Of a stretch of 64,000 nt of DNA, positions 43,337 to 51,805 are shown one piece after another. Under the pieces are notes generated by a model. It was not told the DNA's origin, did no database searches, and saw nothing but the letters and a program-made list of their open reading frames with translations. The position numbers and the translations under genes were made by a program. Source of the stretch: Candidatus Saccharibacteria bacterium oral taxon 488 (GTDB taxonomy: Bacteria > Patescibacteriota > Saccharimonadia > Saccharimonadales > Saccharimonadaceae); contig CP039999.1 of assembly GCA_013099195.1 (NCBI GenBank), forward strand, positions 186,001 to 250,000. Direction: 5' to 3'. Positions within the stretch are counted from its first letter, which is position 1, and every line of letters starts with the position of its first letter.

Positions 43337-44515
43337 ATGACAGAGCAACGGAGGGTAGGAACGCGGGCTCGCTTGTTTTTGGGCGGGCTGCTGATCGCGA
43401 TTGTGAGTTTTGCGGCCGGGACGCGGTCGGATCTGATCGTGGCGCAGGTCGGGTCGCTGTTTGGTCTCAGAACAGCAACGGGGTCGCTGGATTTATCAGC
43501 GGTGCAGCGCGTGTACCGTGAGCTAAAGGCTCATTATGACGGTAATTTGGATGAGCAAGCACTTACGCGTGGGGCGGCGCGCGGTATGGTGGCGGCGACG
43601 GGCGATCCGCACACGGCGTACATGGATCCGGATGAAGCCAAGGAGTTTGAGAAGAGCTTGTCGGGCAATATTGGTGGCGGTATCGGGGCGGAAATTGCCA
43701 AGCGGCATAACGTGCCGACGATCATCCGGCCGCTAAAGAATAGCCCAGCCGAAAAGGCGGGCGTCAAAGCTGGTGATGCCATCGTCAAGGTCAATGACAC
43801 GGTGGTGACTAATATGCCGGTTGATCAAGTGGTGCAGCGTATTCGTGGCGACGTTGGCACGACGGTCAAGTTGGTGCTGTCGCGTGGCGGCGAGCGTAAA
43901 GATATAACGGTGACACGCGAGGAGGTCGTCGCGCCGGCTGCCGAGTGGAAGGTTGATGGTGAGATTGGTATTTTGACGGTCAGTCGCTTTAATGATGACA
44001 CCGGCAAGCAAGCGCGCCAAGCCGCCGAGGAGTTTCGCTCGGCAGGTGTTAGGAAAGTCATCCTCGACCTTCGAGGAAATCCTGGCGGTACGGTGGCGGC
44101 CGCACAGGCGTTAGCGGGGTTGTGGCTCAATCATGAGGTGGTAATGACCCAACGGCGCGGTGAGCAGGTTATCTCGACGGAGAAATCGACCGGCCAGCCG
44201 CTTCTCGGTGATATCAAGACGGTTGTGTTGATTAACGGTGGTAGTGCCAGCGCCAGCGAGATCGTGGCGGGGGCGCTCAAGGATCACGGCAAGGCGACGC
44301 TGGTTGGCGAAAAAACTTATGGCAAGGGCAGTGTGCAGCGGCCGATTGATCTCGCGGATGGCTCGGTTCTAAAAGTGACCGAGGCGCGCTGGTATACGCC
44401 GCATGGCAAGAATATTGACAAGTCGGGTATCGAGCCAGATATTAAGGTCGAGATGACGGCTGGGGCGGCAGATAATGGACGCGATCCACAATTGGAAAAA
44501 GCAAAGAGTGTATAG
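43337..44515 (+). CDS. C-terminal processing peptidase, S41 family
   Basis: About 392 residues. An N-terminal membrane segment (about 13-32) anchors it. A PDZ domain follows at about 105-190 (SPAEKAGVKAGDAIVKVND). The protease core carries LRGNPGG, the Ser motif GGSASASEI (about 301-309) and the Lys in GEKTYGKGSVQ (about 323-333). I start at ATG 43337, 6 nt after TACAAT (43325-43330). A GTG 15 nt upstream lies inside the -10 box. It trims or degrades envelope proteins. Confidence 0.92.
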   Translation: MTEQRRVGTRARLFLGGLLIAIVSFAAGTRSDLIVAQVGSLFGLRTATGSLDLSAVQRVYRELKAHYDGNLDEQALTRGAARGMVAATGDPHTAYMDPDEAKEFEKSLSGNIGGGIGAEIAKRHNVPTIIRPLKNSPAEKAGVKAGDAIVKVNDTVVTNMPVDQVVQRIRGDVGTTVKLVLSRGGERKDITVTREEVVAPAAEWKVDGEIGILTVSRFNDDTGKQARQAAEEFRSAGVRKVILDLRGNPGGTVAAAQALAGLWLNHEVVMTQRRGEQVISTEKSTGQPLLGDIKTVVLINGGSASASEIVAGALKDHGKATLVGEKTYGKGSVQRPIDLADGSVLKVTEARWYTPHGKNIDKSGIEPDIKVEMTAGAADNGRDPQLEKAKSV

Positions 44516-44538
44516 GCTCAAAAAGGGAGGGTAACGAT

Positions 44539-44919
44539 ATGCAACACAGGAAAAAAATACTATTGGTTGAAGACGATACAGCACTGGCGGCAGTCTATCG
44601 GTCGCGGCTGGAGCTGGAGGGCTTTGAGATTCGTGAGGTGCATAATGGTGAGGACGCGCTGTCGGCAACGGTGGCGTTTCGGCCGGATCTGATCGTACTG
44701 GATGCTATGATGCCGAAAATTAGCGGCTTTGACGTGCTCGATATCCTGCGCAATACGCCAGAAACGACCAACGTGCGGGTGATCATGCTGACGGCGCTGA
44801 GCCAGCAAAAAGATCGAGAGCGGGCGGAGGCGCTGGGCGTAGATGAATATCTCGTCAAGTCACAGGTGGTGATCGGCGACGTGGTAGCGCGAGTAAAGCA
44901 TCATTTGGGTGTGTCGTAG
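44539..44919 (+). CDS. Receiver-only response regulator
   Basis: 126 residues, one CheY-like domain with no output domain. The acid pocket VEDD is at about 11-14. The phospho-acceptor Asp is in LIVLDAMMPKISG (about 50-62), and the Lys in YLVKSQ (about 107-112). GGGAGGG precedes the ATG. It follows the S41 protease by 23 nt and may share its transcript. No kinase gene is adjacent. The kinase at 51.1 kb is a candidate partner. Confidence 0.9.
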   Translation: MQHRKKILLVEDDTALAAVYRSRLELEGFEIREVHNGEDALSATVAFRPDLIVLDAMMPKISGFDVLDILRNTPETTNVRVIMLTALSQQKDRERAEALGVDEYLVKSQVVIGDVVARVKHHLGVS

Positions 44920-45041
44920 TTGCTTGGAGAAATTAGCCGCTCAAATACTACTAGCGTAGCGGGATAGGCAGCTAAATGAACGGGTGTAATCAAATGGGTG
45001 CAATCTGGACGCCGGGATAGCAGGTCATAGAATAGTGCTGA

Positions 45042-45314
45042 CTAGCCGACGCAAACCTGGGTTCGTCGCTCGGTTTTGCCAGTGAACCTGGTTTTCTTGA
45101 CTCGCTTAAAGGTGACGACACCGGACTTAGCAGCGTGGATGGTGTAGTTGCGGCTCATGTATGCACCTGCACCAGCGACTTTCGTGGCGCCCGTTTGGCG
45201 GACGAGTACCTCACCGGCGTTGACTTTTTGGCCGCCGAAACGCTTGACGCCGAGGCGTTGGCCAGGGTTGTTGTGGATGTTTTTACTTGAGCCACCAGCT
45301 TTGACTTTTGACAT
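45042..45314 (-). CDS. rpmA: 50S ribosomal protein bL27
   Basis: 90 residues. SKVKAGGSSKNIHNNPGQRLGVKRFGGQ is the family start, with the N-terminal tail near the peptidyl-transferase centre. No Firmicutes-type cleaved leader is present. rplU (bL21), its usual partner, is not next to it. AAGGAG precedes the ATG. A consensus promoter lies upstream. Confidence 0.95.
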   Translation of the reverse strand: MSKVKAGGSSKNIHNNPGQRLGVKRFGGQKVNAGEVLVRQTGATKVAGAGAYMSRNYTIHAAKSGVVTFKRVKKTRFTGKTERRTQVCVG

Positions 45315-45350
45315 TGAAACTCCTTAAATTTTCTAAACCTAATCCGTACC

Positions 45351-45379
45351 AGTATAAGTGACGGCTGATAAAAAGTCAA
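45351..45379 (-). promoter_or_regulatory. Consensus promoter of rpmA
   Basis: TTGACT (45374-45379), spacer 17, TATACT (45351-45356) on the minus strand. Confidence 0.75.
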
Positions 45380-45421
45380 GGGGCTTTACTTGATTAGGCG
45401 GGTGTTATATAACTAGGGGCT

Positions 45422-46105
45422 ATGAACGAGCAGAATATGACGGAAAGAAAACCTGGGTTGGGCGAGTTGGTAAATAGAAGAACGCTACTACTGGGTGTCT
45501 TGGGTACTGTTGGCGCAGTGGTATTCGGTGGTGCTGCGTACGAATCTCAAGAGAAGCCTCGTGACGGAGAGGCACTCCAAGCATTGCACGCGGTACAGAC
45601 GGCGGCGGCAGAGGTTGCTGAGCGCGGCGTCAATGGCCAGACAACCTCAGAAGAGACGATCGCAGCGATGATGCAGCGTGAGAGTGGTGCAATGGTAAAG
45701 ATTGAGGTGGCGCTTTCCGAGCCGCTGGCGCACTATGCTACGGGTGAGGGGTCGCATGCGTCAGCTGGAGCGAATATGGTGGATGGACTATTGAGCCAGA
45801 TTGGGCGAGAGATGTTTGCCAGTAAAGATCAACAGATGACGACGGAAATGGCGAACCAGGCGCGGCCGACATTGGCATTTTTGCTTGTGGCGTTGAATCA
45901 ACGGCGGATCGGTCTGGGTGCTAGGGATCTACTGGCGATGTGTCAGCAGTATCATCAGGAGGCGATCACTCCTTCTGCGGCCGAGCAAGCAGCAGAGGCG
46001 CGTCAAGCACAGCTTGATCTTTTGGAAAAGAAATTGGTGGGTCGTTTGGGACAGCTCGCAGACTATGATCCGGCGTTACGGCTTAACCGTCCGGTGCTCG
46101 GCTAG
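45422..46105 (+). CDS. Orphan protein with Tat-like or anchor N-terminus
   Basis: 227 residues. The N-terminus has an Arg pair followed by a hydrophobic stretch (VNRRTLLLGVLGTVGAVVFGG, about 17-37), resembling a Tat signal or a membrane anchor. The rest is helical, Ala/Glu-rich and looks soluble. Not recognised. TATAAC at 45408-45413 is 8 nt from the ATG. Its end overlaps the convergent methyltransferase gene by 23 bp. I saw no tatA or tatC gene in this window. Confidence 0.6.
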   Translation: MNEQNMTERKPGLGELVNRRTLLLGVLGTVGAVVFGGAAYESQEKPRDGEALQALHAVQTAAAEVAERGVNGQTTSEETIAAMMQRESGAMVKIEVALSEPLAHYATGEGSHASAGANMVDGLLSQIGREMFASKDQQMTTEMANQARPTLAFLLVALNQRRIGLGARDLLAMCQQYHQEAITPSAAEQAAEARQAQLDLLEKKLVGRLGQLADYDPALRLNRPVLG

Positions 46106-47402
46106 TCCGCAGGATCAGTAGCTCGCGGGCGACGACCTGGTCGGGGCGGCGATAGATGAGCGGGATGTGGTTGAGTTGGTGATAGCCAAGTTTTTGGAGG
46201 TTTTTTATTAGCGGCAGATGAGTGGCCCGGCCGGATGCGTCGTACCACGCTGGCACGGCGATGCATAGCGGCGTGTTTGGAGCTAGCTGCGGACGGATAT
46301 TAGTGAGGAAGCCGGTGATAATGTGATTACAGTTGCCGGCAACTTCTGCTAGTTTTTGAGGCGCGGGCGGTGCGGAAAAGGGCTGTCCGAGGTAAGTTTC
46401 GCAGACAACGGCAGTGAGGTGCGTGCTGTTTGGCCAGTGGTGCGTGGTGGCGTCGGCTTGATGAATGTCAATGACGTTGCCGGGTGCGGTGAACGTTGAT
46501 TGTAGCCACGACAGGTTCTCAGTGGTGTAATCAACCATTTTTTGGCTGAGGTCGGTGCCGACGACGTCGTAGCCAGCAAGCAGGGCTTCTTGCAGGACGG
46601 TGCCAGTGCCGCAGAAGGGGTCGAGGATTGTCACGGCAGCTTGGCTTCCAGCCGTCTCCTCCAAGTCGAATGCATCCGGCAACGCCGTCCGCAGAACCAT
46701 CGACTTATCGGAGAGGCTGGAATCCGAGCTTGTCACAGAATTGTCGTGTGGTCTTTGACGGGTCAGCGATCCAGCACCCAGCGCCAAATTTAGCATAATC
46801 TGCGCCAGTTTGGGCGGCAGCATGCCAACGAAGGCGTCGCGCCTAGGGCGATGGCGGTCGCGGCGGGTGTAGGCGGTGATGTTTTGGACGCCGCGGCTCT
46901 CGGCAATGATCAGGCGGCCGCCGGTCGTTTTGACGAGAAGTAGCTCGACTTTATACGGCGAACCACCGAGCTTATTATTGTGTGCGGTGGCAGTGGAGAG
47001 GGCGGGCTGATCGTTGGGGATGAGGCGGAGGCTGGTGCCAGATTTTTTGAGGGATGATTTGAGGATGAGGCCGGTTTTTTGGATATCACGGGCGGCAACG
47101 GCTAGGTTATAAGCGCTGAGACCGAGGGTGATTTTATGCGGCGAGTGCGCCCACTTGGCTTGATAATGCTGGGTGATGAAGCGCGAAGCGGCGAGGAGCG
47201 AGGTTTTATCGGTGCGGCTGGCTGGTAGCTCGGTGATCACTTCGGCGTATTTAATGGTGCCGCCCAAGGTGGTAATATCAAATTGAGATGTTTGAACTTC
47301 GGCAAACTGCTGGCTGATGCGATTGACACAGTCTGCGCCAAACACCGCCGCAAGTTCGGCGAGCGAGATCTCTGGCTGGCGGCCAAGCAGGGTGATGTAC
47401 AT
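46083..47402 (-). CDS. Trm11-like SAM-dependent RNA/DNA methyltransferase
   Basis: About 439 residues. An N-terminal THUMP-like part (MYITLLGRQPEISLAELAAVF) is followed by RDRHRPRRDAFVGMLPPKLAQIMLNLA (in several pieces, about 225-250). The SAM motif ILDPFCGTGTVLQEAL comes next, as in Trm11/TrmG10 tRNA guanosine methyltransferases. The catalytic DPPY position reads CETYLGQP. The ATG at 47402 lies 6 nt after TGC-TATAAT. The longer upstream reading is unlikely. A tRNA substrate is inferred from the family. Confidence 0.8.
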   Translation of the reverse strand: MYITLLGRQPEISLAELAAVFGADCVNRISQQFAEVQTSQFDITTLGGTIKYAEVITELPASRTDKTSLLAASRFITQHYQAKWAHSPHKITLGLSAYNLAVAARDIQKTGLILKSSLKKSGTSLRLIPNDQPALSTATAHNNKLGGSPYKVELLLVKTTGGRLIIAESRGVQNITAYTRRDRHRPRRDAFVGMLPPKLAQIMLNLALGAGSLTRQRPHDNSVTSSDSSLSDKSMVLRTALPDAFDLEETAGSQAAVTILDPFCGTGTVLQEALLAGYDVVGTDLSQKMVDYTTENLSWLQSTFTAPGNVIDIHQADATTHHWPNSTHLTAVVCETYLGQPFSAPPAPQKLAEVAGNCNHIITGFLTNIRPQLAPNTPLCIAVPAWYDASGRATHLPLIKNLQKLGYHQLNHIPLIYRRPDQVVARELLILRTSRAPDG

Positions 47403-47408
47403 GGTTTG

Positions 47409-47435
47409 ATTATAGCAAAAACTGCGTGATATAAT
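47409..47435. promoter_or_regulatory. Overlapping divergent promoters
   Basis: The minus-strand -10 (47409-47414, with TGC at 47415-47417) drives the Trm11-like gene. The plus-strand -10 (47430-47435, with TGA at 47427-47429) drives the flippase-like gene. They are 15 bp apart, so each -35 region would lie under the other polymerase. Confidence 0.6.
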
Positions 47436-47442
47436 GGGCGAT

Positions 47443-48531
47443 ATGGTGTCGAAAGGGATACGGCAACTTTTGGAAGCATGTAAGTCACCACGGACGATCA
47501 TGAGCCTCGTGACGTTGGCAGTGCTGGTGCTGATTATTTTTCTGTCGCGGGCGGAATTGGTACGAGCGTGGGAGCTGCTCGGCCGGGCGAATATCTGGCT
47601 ATTGATGTTGCTGCTACCGTTTCAAATTATCGTCTATTTCGCGGGCGGCGAGATGATTTTTGCCTATCTTCGCGACAAAAAACTGATCGGGCATATCTCG
47701 CGGTTTGAGCAGACGCGAATTGCGCTGGAACTGAATCTGGTTAATCACATTTTCCCGTCAGGCGGCGTCAGCGGTATTTCCTACACGACGTGGCGAATGC
47801 ACAAGCTCGGTGTCAGCTCAGCGCGCTCGACGTTTGCTCAGGTGATACGTTACGTGACGGGCTTTTTGTCGCTGATGGTGCTGCTGATCCTAGCGGTATT
47901 AATCTTGTCAATTGACGGGCAGGTCAATCGCTACATCGTAACGTCAAGTTTCTTCCTCGTGCTAGTGGTGCTGGCGCTAACATTTGGGCTGATTTTTATG
48001 TTCTCGTCGCGAAAGCGGATGCACAACACGGCGGTGCGGGTGTCGCGGCTAATCAACGCGGTAGTGCGCTGGGCGACACTGGGCAAGATCAAGCGGCTGC
48101 TGGTTTCGACGAAAATTGAGGCGTTTTTTGCCGAGATGCATGATGATTTCGTGGAACTGTCGGAGCATCGAGGCCTACTCATCAAGCCGCTGGTCTGGGG
48201 TGCGATTTATGCCATTTTCGATGTGCTGATGTTCATCGTAGCCTTTTGGGCGCTAGGCGTATCGGTTAATCCAGCGGTGCTGATCATCGGCTACGGCGTG
48301 GCGGGACTGGCGAGCCTGGTGGCCTTTACGCCGGGTGGTGCGGGTGTGTACGAAGCGATTATGATCGTTTTTCTCAGCATGACCGGTGTAGCGCCGGACG
48401 TGGCGATCGCTGGAATTGTGCTGACGCGTGTGATCTTGCTTGCAGGGACGATTATCTTTGGGTATATATTTTATCAGCACGCGTTGATCAAGTACGGGCA
48501 GCCAGATGACGACGATAGCGCCGCGGTTTAG
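47443..48531 (+). CDS. Flippase-like / lysylphosphatidylglycerol synthase-type membrane protein
   Basis: About 362 residues with eight or so hydrophobic helices. It matches the UPF0104/AglD family core: LNLVNHIFPSGGVSGISYTTWRM (about 93-115, in two pieces) and FTPGGAGVYEAIMIVFL (about 286-302). Relatives move lipid-linked sugars or carry lysylation of phospholipids. The ATG 47443 is 7 nt after TGA-TATAAT, so the mRNA is leaderless. It overlaps xseA by 26 bp. Confidence 0.82.
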   Translation: MVSKGIRQLLEACKSPRTIMSLVTLAVLVLIIFLSRAELVRAWELLGRANIWLLMLLLPFQIIVYFAGGEMIFAYLRDKKLIGHISRFEQTRIALELNLVNHIFPSGGVSGISYTTWRMHKLGVSSARSTFAQVIRYVTGFLSLMVLLILAVLILSIDGQVNRYIVTSSFFLVLVVLALTFGLIFMFSSRKRMHNTAVRVSRLINAVVRWATLGKIKRLLVSTKIEAFFAEMHDDFVELSEHRGLLIKPLVWGAIYAIFDVLMFIVAFWALGVSVNPAVLIIGYGVAGLASLVAFTPGGAGVYEAIMIVFLSMTGVAPDVAIAGIVLTRVILLAGTIIFGYIFYQHALIKYGQPDDDDSAAV

Positions 48532-49603
48532 TGTCAGCGGCTTTGTAGCGGTTGTCAATCAAGTGCTGGAGACGGCTGTCCCGGTCGTCGAGGTTGAAGG
48601 CGAGGTTGCTGAGTTCGCGGTGCGTCAGCAAAAGTTTGTCTTTTTTACCCTCAAGGACAATGAGAGCGCGGTCAATTGTTTCATGATGTCCTGGCAACTC
48701 AGGACGCCGATCGAGGAAGGGATGCGCGTGATGGTGCAGGCCTCAGCCAAGCTAACCGCCAAGGGTAAGTTTAGCCTAACGGTACAGGAGGTCAAGCCGC
48801 TGGGTGCGGGTCACCTCAAGCGCAGCGCCGAGTTGCTCAAGGCGAAACTGGCGGGCGAAGGGCTGTTTGATACGGAACGGAAGCGTCCCTTGCCGCCATA
48901 TCCTGTTCGCGTGGCGGTCATTTCTAGTACCCAGGCGGCGGGCTACGCGGATTTTATGAAAATTGCCGGTGAGCGCTGGGGCGGGGTGCAGTTTATCGTC
49001 GCTCATGTTAAGGTTCAGGGCGACGGCGCGGCCGATCAGGCGGTGCGGGCGATTGCCCATTGTAATCAGCTGGCGGAGCCGCCGGAGGTGATTGTGCTGA
49101 TTCGCGGCGGCGGTAGCGCGGAGGACCTCGCGAGCTTTAATGACGAACACTTGGTGCGAGCGGTGGCTGGCAGCCGCGTGCCAGTGCTGACTGGTATCGG
49201 GCACGAGGTTGACGAAAGTTTGTGCGATCTGGCGGCTGATCGACGGGCGGCCACGCCGAGTAATGCCGCGCAGCTGCTATTTCCGGATAAATACGAGGTG
49301 AGGCGGCAGTTAGCGTTGCGGCTGGGCAGCGTGGCGGAGGTAATTCAGCGGCAGATTACGGAGCAACGCCTTCACGTAACAATGTTGCAACAAGCAGCGC
49401 TCGAACAGTGGTCGCACCGCGTTGACATTGCTAAAAATATGGTATTGTCGCAACAACGAATGATTGCTGAGTACGACCCAGAGATGGCGCTGCGGCGCGG
49501 TTACGCGATGATCAGCGGCGATCGTCAAATTGGTAGTATTGTGAAGATTACAACAAAAGATAAGATCATGAAAGCGAGGATTGAGAGTAGTGAGCAGCGA
49601 TAA
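48506..49603 (+). CDS. xseA: Exodeoxyribonuclease VII large subunit
   Basis: Single-strand nuclease with XseB. 365 residues, shorter than the 450 or so of E. coli because the C-terminal coiled coil is reduced. An OB-fold domain (VVEVEGEVAEFAVRQQKFVFFTLKD, in pieces, about 27-51) is followed by the catalytic core VAVISSTQAAGYADF, LIRGGGSAEDLASFND (about 198-213) and TGIGHEVDESLCDLAADRRA. It overlaps the preceding membrane gene and its small partner xseB. Confidence 0.93.
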   Translation: MTTIAPRFSVSGFVAVVNQVLETAVPVVEVEGEVAEFAVRQQKFVFFTLKDNESAVNCFMMSWQLRTPIEEGMRVMVQASAKLTAKGKFSLTVQEVKPLGAGHLKRSAELLKAKLAGEGLFDTERKRPLPPYPVRVAVISSTQAAGYADFMKIAGERWGGVQFIVAHVKVQGDGAADQAVRAIAHCNQLAEPPEVIVLIRGGGSAEDLASFNDEHLVRAVAGSRVPVLTGIGHEVDESLCDLAADRRAATPSNAAQLLFPDKYEVRRQLALRLGSVAEVIQRQITEQRLHVTMLQQAALEQWSHRVDIAKNMVLSQQRMIAEYDPEMALRRGYAMISGDRQIGSIVKITTKDKIMKARIESSEQR

Positions 49604-49799
49604 AACAAACGAAAAAACGATTGAGCAGATGATGGCGGAGCTGAACGAGCGCATCGCGTGGTTTCAGAGCGATGATTTTAATCTAGACGAGGCCAAGCAG
49701 CGGTTTATTGAGGCGCGGCAGCTGGCGAAAGACATTACGGCGGCGCTGGACGGCATGCAGCACGAAATTACAGTGCTCAGCGAGGATTTTAGCGCGTGA
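49590..49799 (+). CDS. xseB: Exodeoxyribonuclease VII small subunit
   Basis: About 69 residues, two helices. LNERIAWFQSDDFNLDEAKQRFIEA (about 12-36, in pieces) is the family pattern EIV--LE---L-LEE----YE-G. I prefer GTG 49590 as start. TTG 49581 is also in frame. It overlaps xseA by 14 bp, which balances the subunits. Its stop overlaps the next gene. Confidence 0.85.
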   Translation: MSSDKTNEKTIEQMMAELNERIAWFQSDDFNLDEAKQRFIEARQLAKDITAALDGMQHEITVLSEDFSA

Positions 49800-50320
49800 T
49801 ATGGCTCGTGTGGCTTGGCGGAGCGATTCTGATGATCTTTGCACTGCCAGCACTGATCGGTGCGCCGTATGTGCCGTCACGGTCGCGCGAAGTGCAGCGG
49901 CTGTTTGCTGAGGCGCTGCCGCTCGGTAAAGGCGACGTGGTGCTTGATATCGGGTCGGGCGACGGTGTGGTGCTGATGGCAGCAGCCCGGCAGGGCGCGC
50001 GGGCGATTGGCTATGAGATTAATCCGTTCCTGGTGCTAATATCGCGCTGGCGGCTGCGCAAACTACCGAGCGCCCGAGTGCACTGGGCGAACATCTGGCG
50101 GCAGCCGGTGCTCGACAAGGTGACAGTGATGTATGCCTTTGGCGATAGTCGCGATATTGCAAAAATGTTTCAGCTGGCCAGGCGCCAAACTGCCGCCCAG
50201 ACCGAGCCGTTGACTTTCGTGAGCTACGGATTTTCTGTCCCCGGTACGCAGCCGACAAAAGAATACCACGGCTATTTTCTCTATCGGCTGCCGGGAGGCT
50301 TTACATCGCCCGAAGCATAA
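49796..50320 (+). CDS. Membrane-anchored class I methyltransferase, FAM173/ATPSc-KMT-like
   Basis: 174 residues. A membrane helix (about 2-20) is followed by APYVPSRSREVQRLF, then the SAM loop VVLDIGSGDGVVLMAA (about 48-63) and GYEINPFLVLISRWRL (about 72-87). This order (anchor, short linker, motif I, NPxLV) resembles small lysine methyltransferases of the FAM173 type. GTG start overlapping the xseB stop. Substrate unknown. Confidence 0.72.
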   Translation: MIWLVWLGGAILMIFALPALIGAPYVPSRSREVQRLFAEALPLGKGDVVLDIGSGDGVVLMAAARQGARAIGYEINPFLVLISRWRLRKLPSARVHWANIWRQPVLDKVTVMYAFGDSRDIAKMFQLARRQTAAQTEPLTFVSYGFSVPGTQPTKEYHGYFLYRLPGGFTSPEA

Positions 50321-50322
50321 GC

Positions 50323-50328
50323 TATACT
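50323..50328 (+). promoter_or_regulatory. -10 box of the gene at 50336
   Basis: TATACT, 7 nt before ATG 50336. The ATG at 50330 is too close to the box to be used. Confidence 0.5.
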
Positions 50329-50335
50329 GATGTAT

Positions 50336-51004
50336 ATGAGTAGAAAAACAGAGATGGAACAGGGATATGTTAATAGCTGGATGATTGTGGCGATTAGTGC
50401 GATTGTGCTGTTCGTGGCGGCTGGTAGTGCGGCGATTTGGGCGTACCTGGCATATTCACAGGAAAAGACTGCGGTCGAGAGTCGGATGGCGGTAGCTTCG
50501 GCCAAGGCGCGCGAAGAGCAATCAAAGGCTGACCGCGAGAAATTTAATGAAGAAGCCAAAAACCCACGCATTGAATTCGTCGGTCCCGAGCAGTACGGCC
50601 GCGTGTCGTTTATGTACCCAAAGACCTGGAGTGTTTACGTAGCGGCTGACGGCAGCGATCGCGGTGATTATAAAGCGTATCTCCACCCGGCTATCGTGCC
50701 ACCGACAAATACGCATAGTAGCAACCAAAACAAGTTTGCGCTGCGCCTCGAGATCCTTAACAGTGACTTTAATAAGACACTAGATCAGTACGCCAGCTTG
50801 CTGAAAAAAGGCGATTTGACCTCGAGTAGCGTCGAATACAACGGTAACACCGCCACGCGCATTGACGGTGCATTTAGTAAGGATCTGCGCGGCTCGGTGG
50901 TGCTGATGAAGGTGCGTGACAAGACGCTGCGTTTTTCGACCGATGCTGATACGTTCAAGCCAGATTTTGAGGCTATTCTCAAGACAGTGAAATTTGTCCA
51001 GTAA
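50336..51004 (+). CDS. Single-span membrane protein with outer beta domain
   Basis: About 222 residues. A membrane helix at about 14-38 is followed by a charged helical stalk (about 40-75) and a beta-rich domain (about 80-222). The domain contains GRVSFMYPKTWSVYV and ends in FEAILKTVKFVQ. The pattern resembles PsbP/LpoB-like or DUF1795 domains, which I cannot tell apart here. Not firmly recognised. Probably exposed on the outer face. Confidence 0.65.
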   Translation: MSRKTEMEQGYVNSWMIVAISAIVLFVAAGSAAIWAYLAYSQEKTAVESRMAVASAKAREEQSKADREKFNEEAKNPRIEFVGPEQYGRVSFMYPKTWSVYVAADGSDRGDYKAYLHPAIVPPTNTHSSNQNKFALRLEILNSDFNKTLDQYASLLKKGDLTSSSVEYNGNTATRIDGAFSKDLRGSVVLMKVRDKTLRFSTDADTFKPDFEAILKTVKFVQ

Positions 51005-51077
51005 TCTCTCTCGGCTGCGGCCAGTATCCGTGAAATAATGCCAAGCAGGAGCGGTTCTTTTTGGCGCCTCGGTTTGC

Positions 51078-51083
51078 TATACT
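51078..51083 (+). promoter_or_regulatory. -10 box of the histidine kinase gene
   Basis: TGC-TATACT, 8 nt before the ATG. GAGGTG in the gap may also act as a ribosome site. Confidence 0.45.
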
Positions 51084-51091
51084 AGAGGTGT

Positions 51092-51805
51092 ATGGCGCAG
51101 CCACAGTGGAGTGATAAGGAGTTTGCTGCAATGCCGAGCATAGCGGTGGCAGCGCATGAGCTGAAGGCGCCGCTGGCGTTGATTCGGCAGATGAGTTTAT
51201 TGATCGAGGACGGTGGGCTCAGTCCAGCCGAGGCGCAACTGATGCAGCGGCGAGTGACGCTGACGGCGGAGCGCTCGCTGGCCTTAGTGCAGGATTTGGC
51301 GCGTACCGTGAATGTGCAGCCAACGCTATTTCCGCTGGAGCCGGTTAATCCGCTGGCACTACTGACCCAATTGGCACATCAGTCGCGCGACATGCTGCGG
51401 CTGTATGACCGGCGGGTGACGTGGCCGCGGGCGGGCAAGAAGCGGCTGGTGGTGGCCAATCCATTGCTGCTCGGGCGGATTATGATGAATTTTCTCGATA
51501 ATGCGATGCGCTACAGCGAGGCTGGGGCAGCAATTCACGTGACTGTTCGCCAGGCAGGGACGATGGTGCGGCTGGGTGTGCGGGATTTTGGGCCGATGAT
51601 GAGCCTGGCTGAGTATCGGCGGCTGGTGGATGAGATGACTACGCGTAAATCAGTCAGAACTCGGCCGGATAGTAGCGGCCTCGGAGTATATATCGCTGCG
51701 ACGTTCGCGCGGGCGATGGGTGGGCAGATCGGGCTGATACGCCACCGGGACGGACTGACGTTTTATGTTGATGTGCCGCTCAGCGAGCAGATGAGCTTAT
51801 TATGA
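51092..51805 (+). CDS. Cytosolic histidine kinase without sensor domain
   Basis: 237 residues. It begins almost at the H-box AVAAHELKAPLALIRQ (His near residue 19), with the HisKA helices, then the ATPase with N-box NFLDNAMRYSE (about 134-144), DFG in place of a strict DxGxG, and DSSGLGVYIA (about 194-203). No membrane or input domain. The ATGA overlap with the next gene pairs it with a receiver protein. Confidence 0.88.
   Translation: MAQPQWSDKEFAAMPSIAVAAHELKAPLALIRQMSLLIEDGGLSPAEAQLMQRRVTLTAERSLALVQDLARTVNVQPTLFPLEPVNPLALLTQLAHQSRDMLRLYDRRVTWPRAGKKRLVVANPLLLGRIMMNFLDNAMRYSEAGAAIHVTVRQAGTMVRLGVRDFGPMMSLAEYRRLVDEMTTRKSVRTRPDSSGLGVYIAATFARAMGGQIGLIRHRDGLTFYVDVPLSEQMSLL

Noticed and set aside
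44920..45041. Gap between the receiver gene and rpmA, searched for a terminator or small RNA
   Set aside because: Only a weak 5-bp CCGCT/AGCGG pairing was seen. Nothing supportable.
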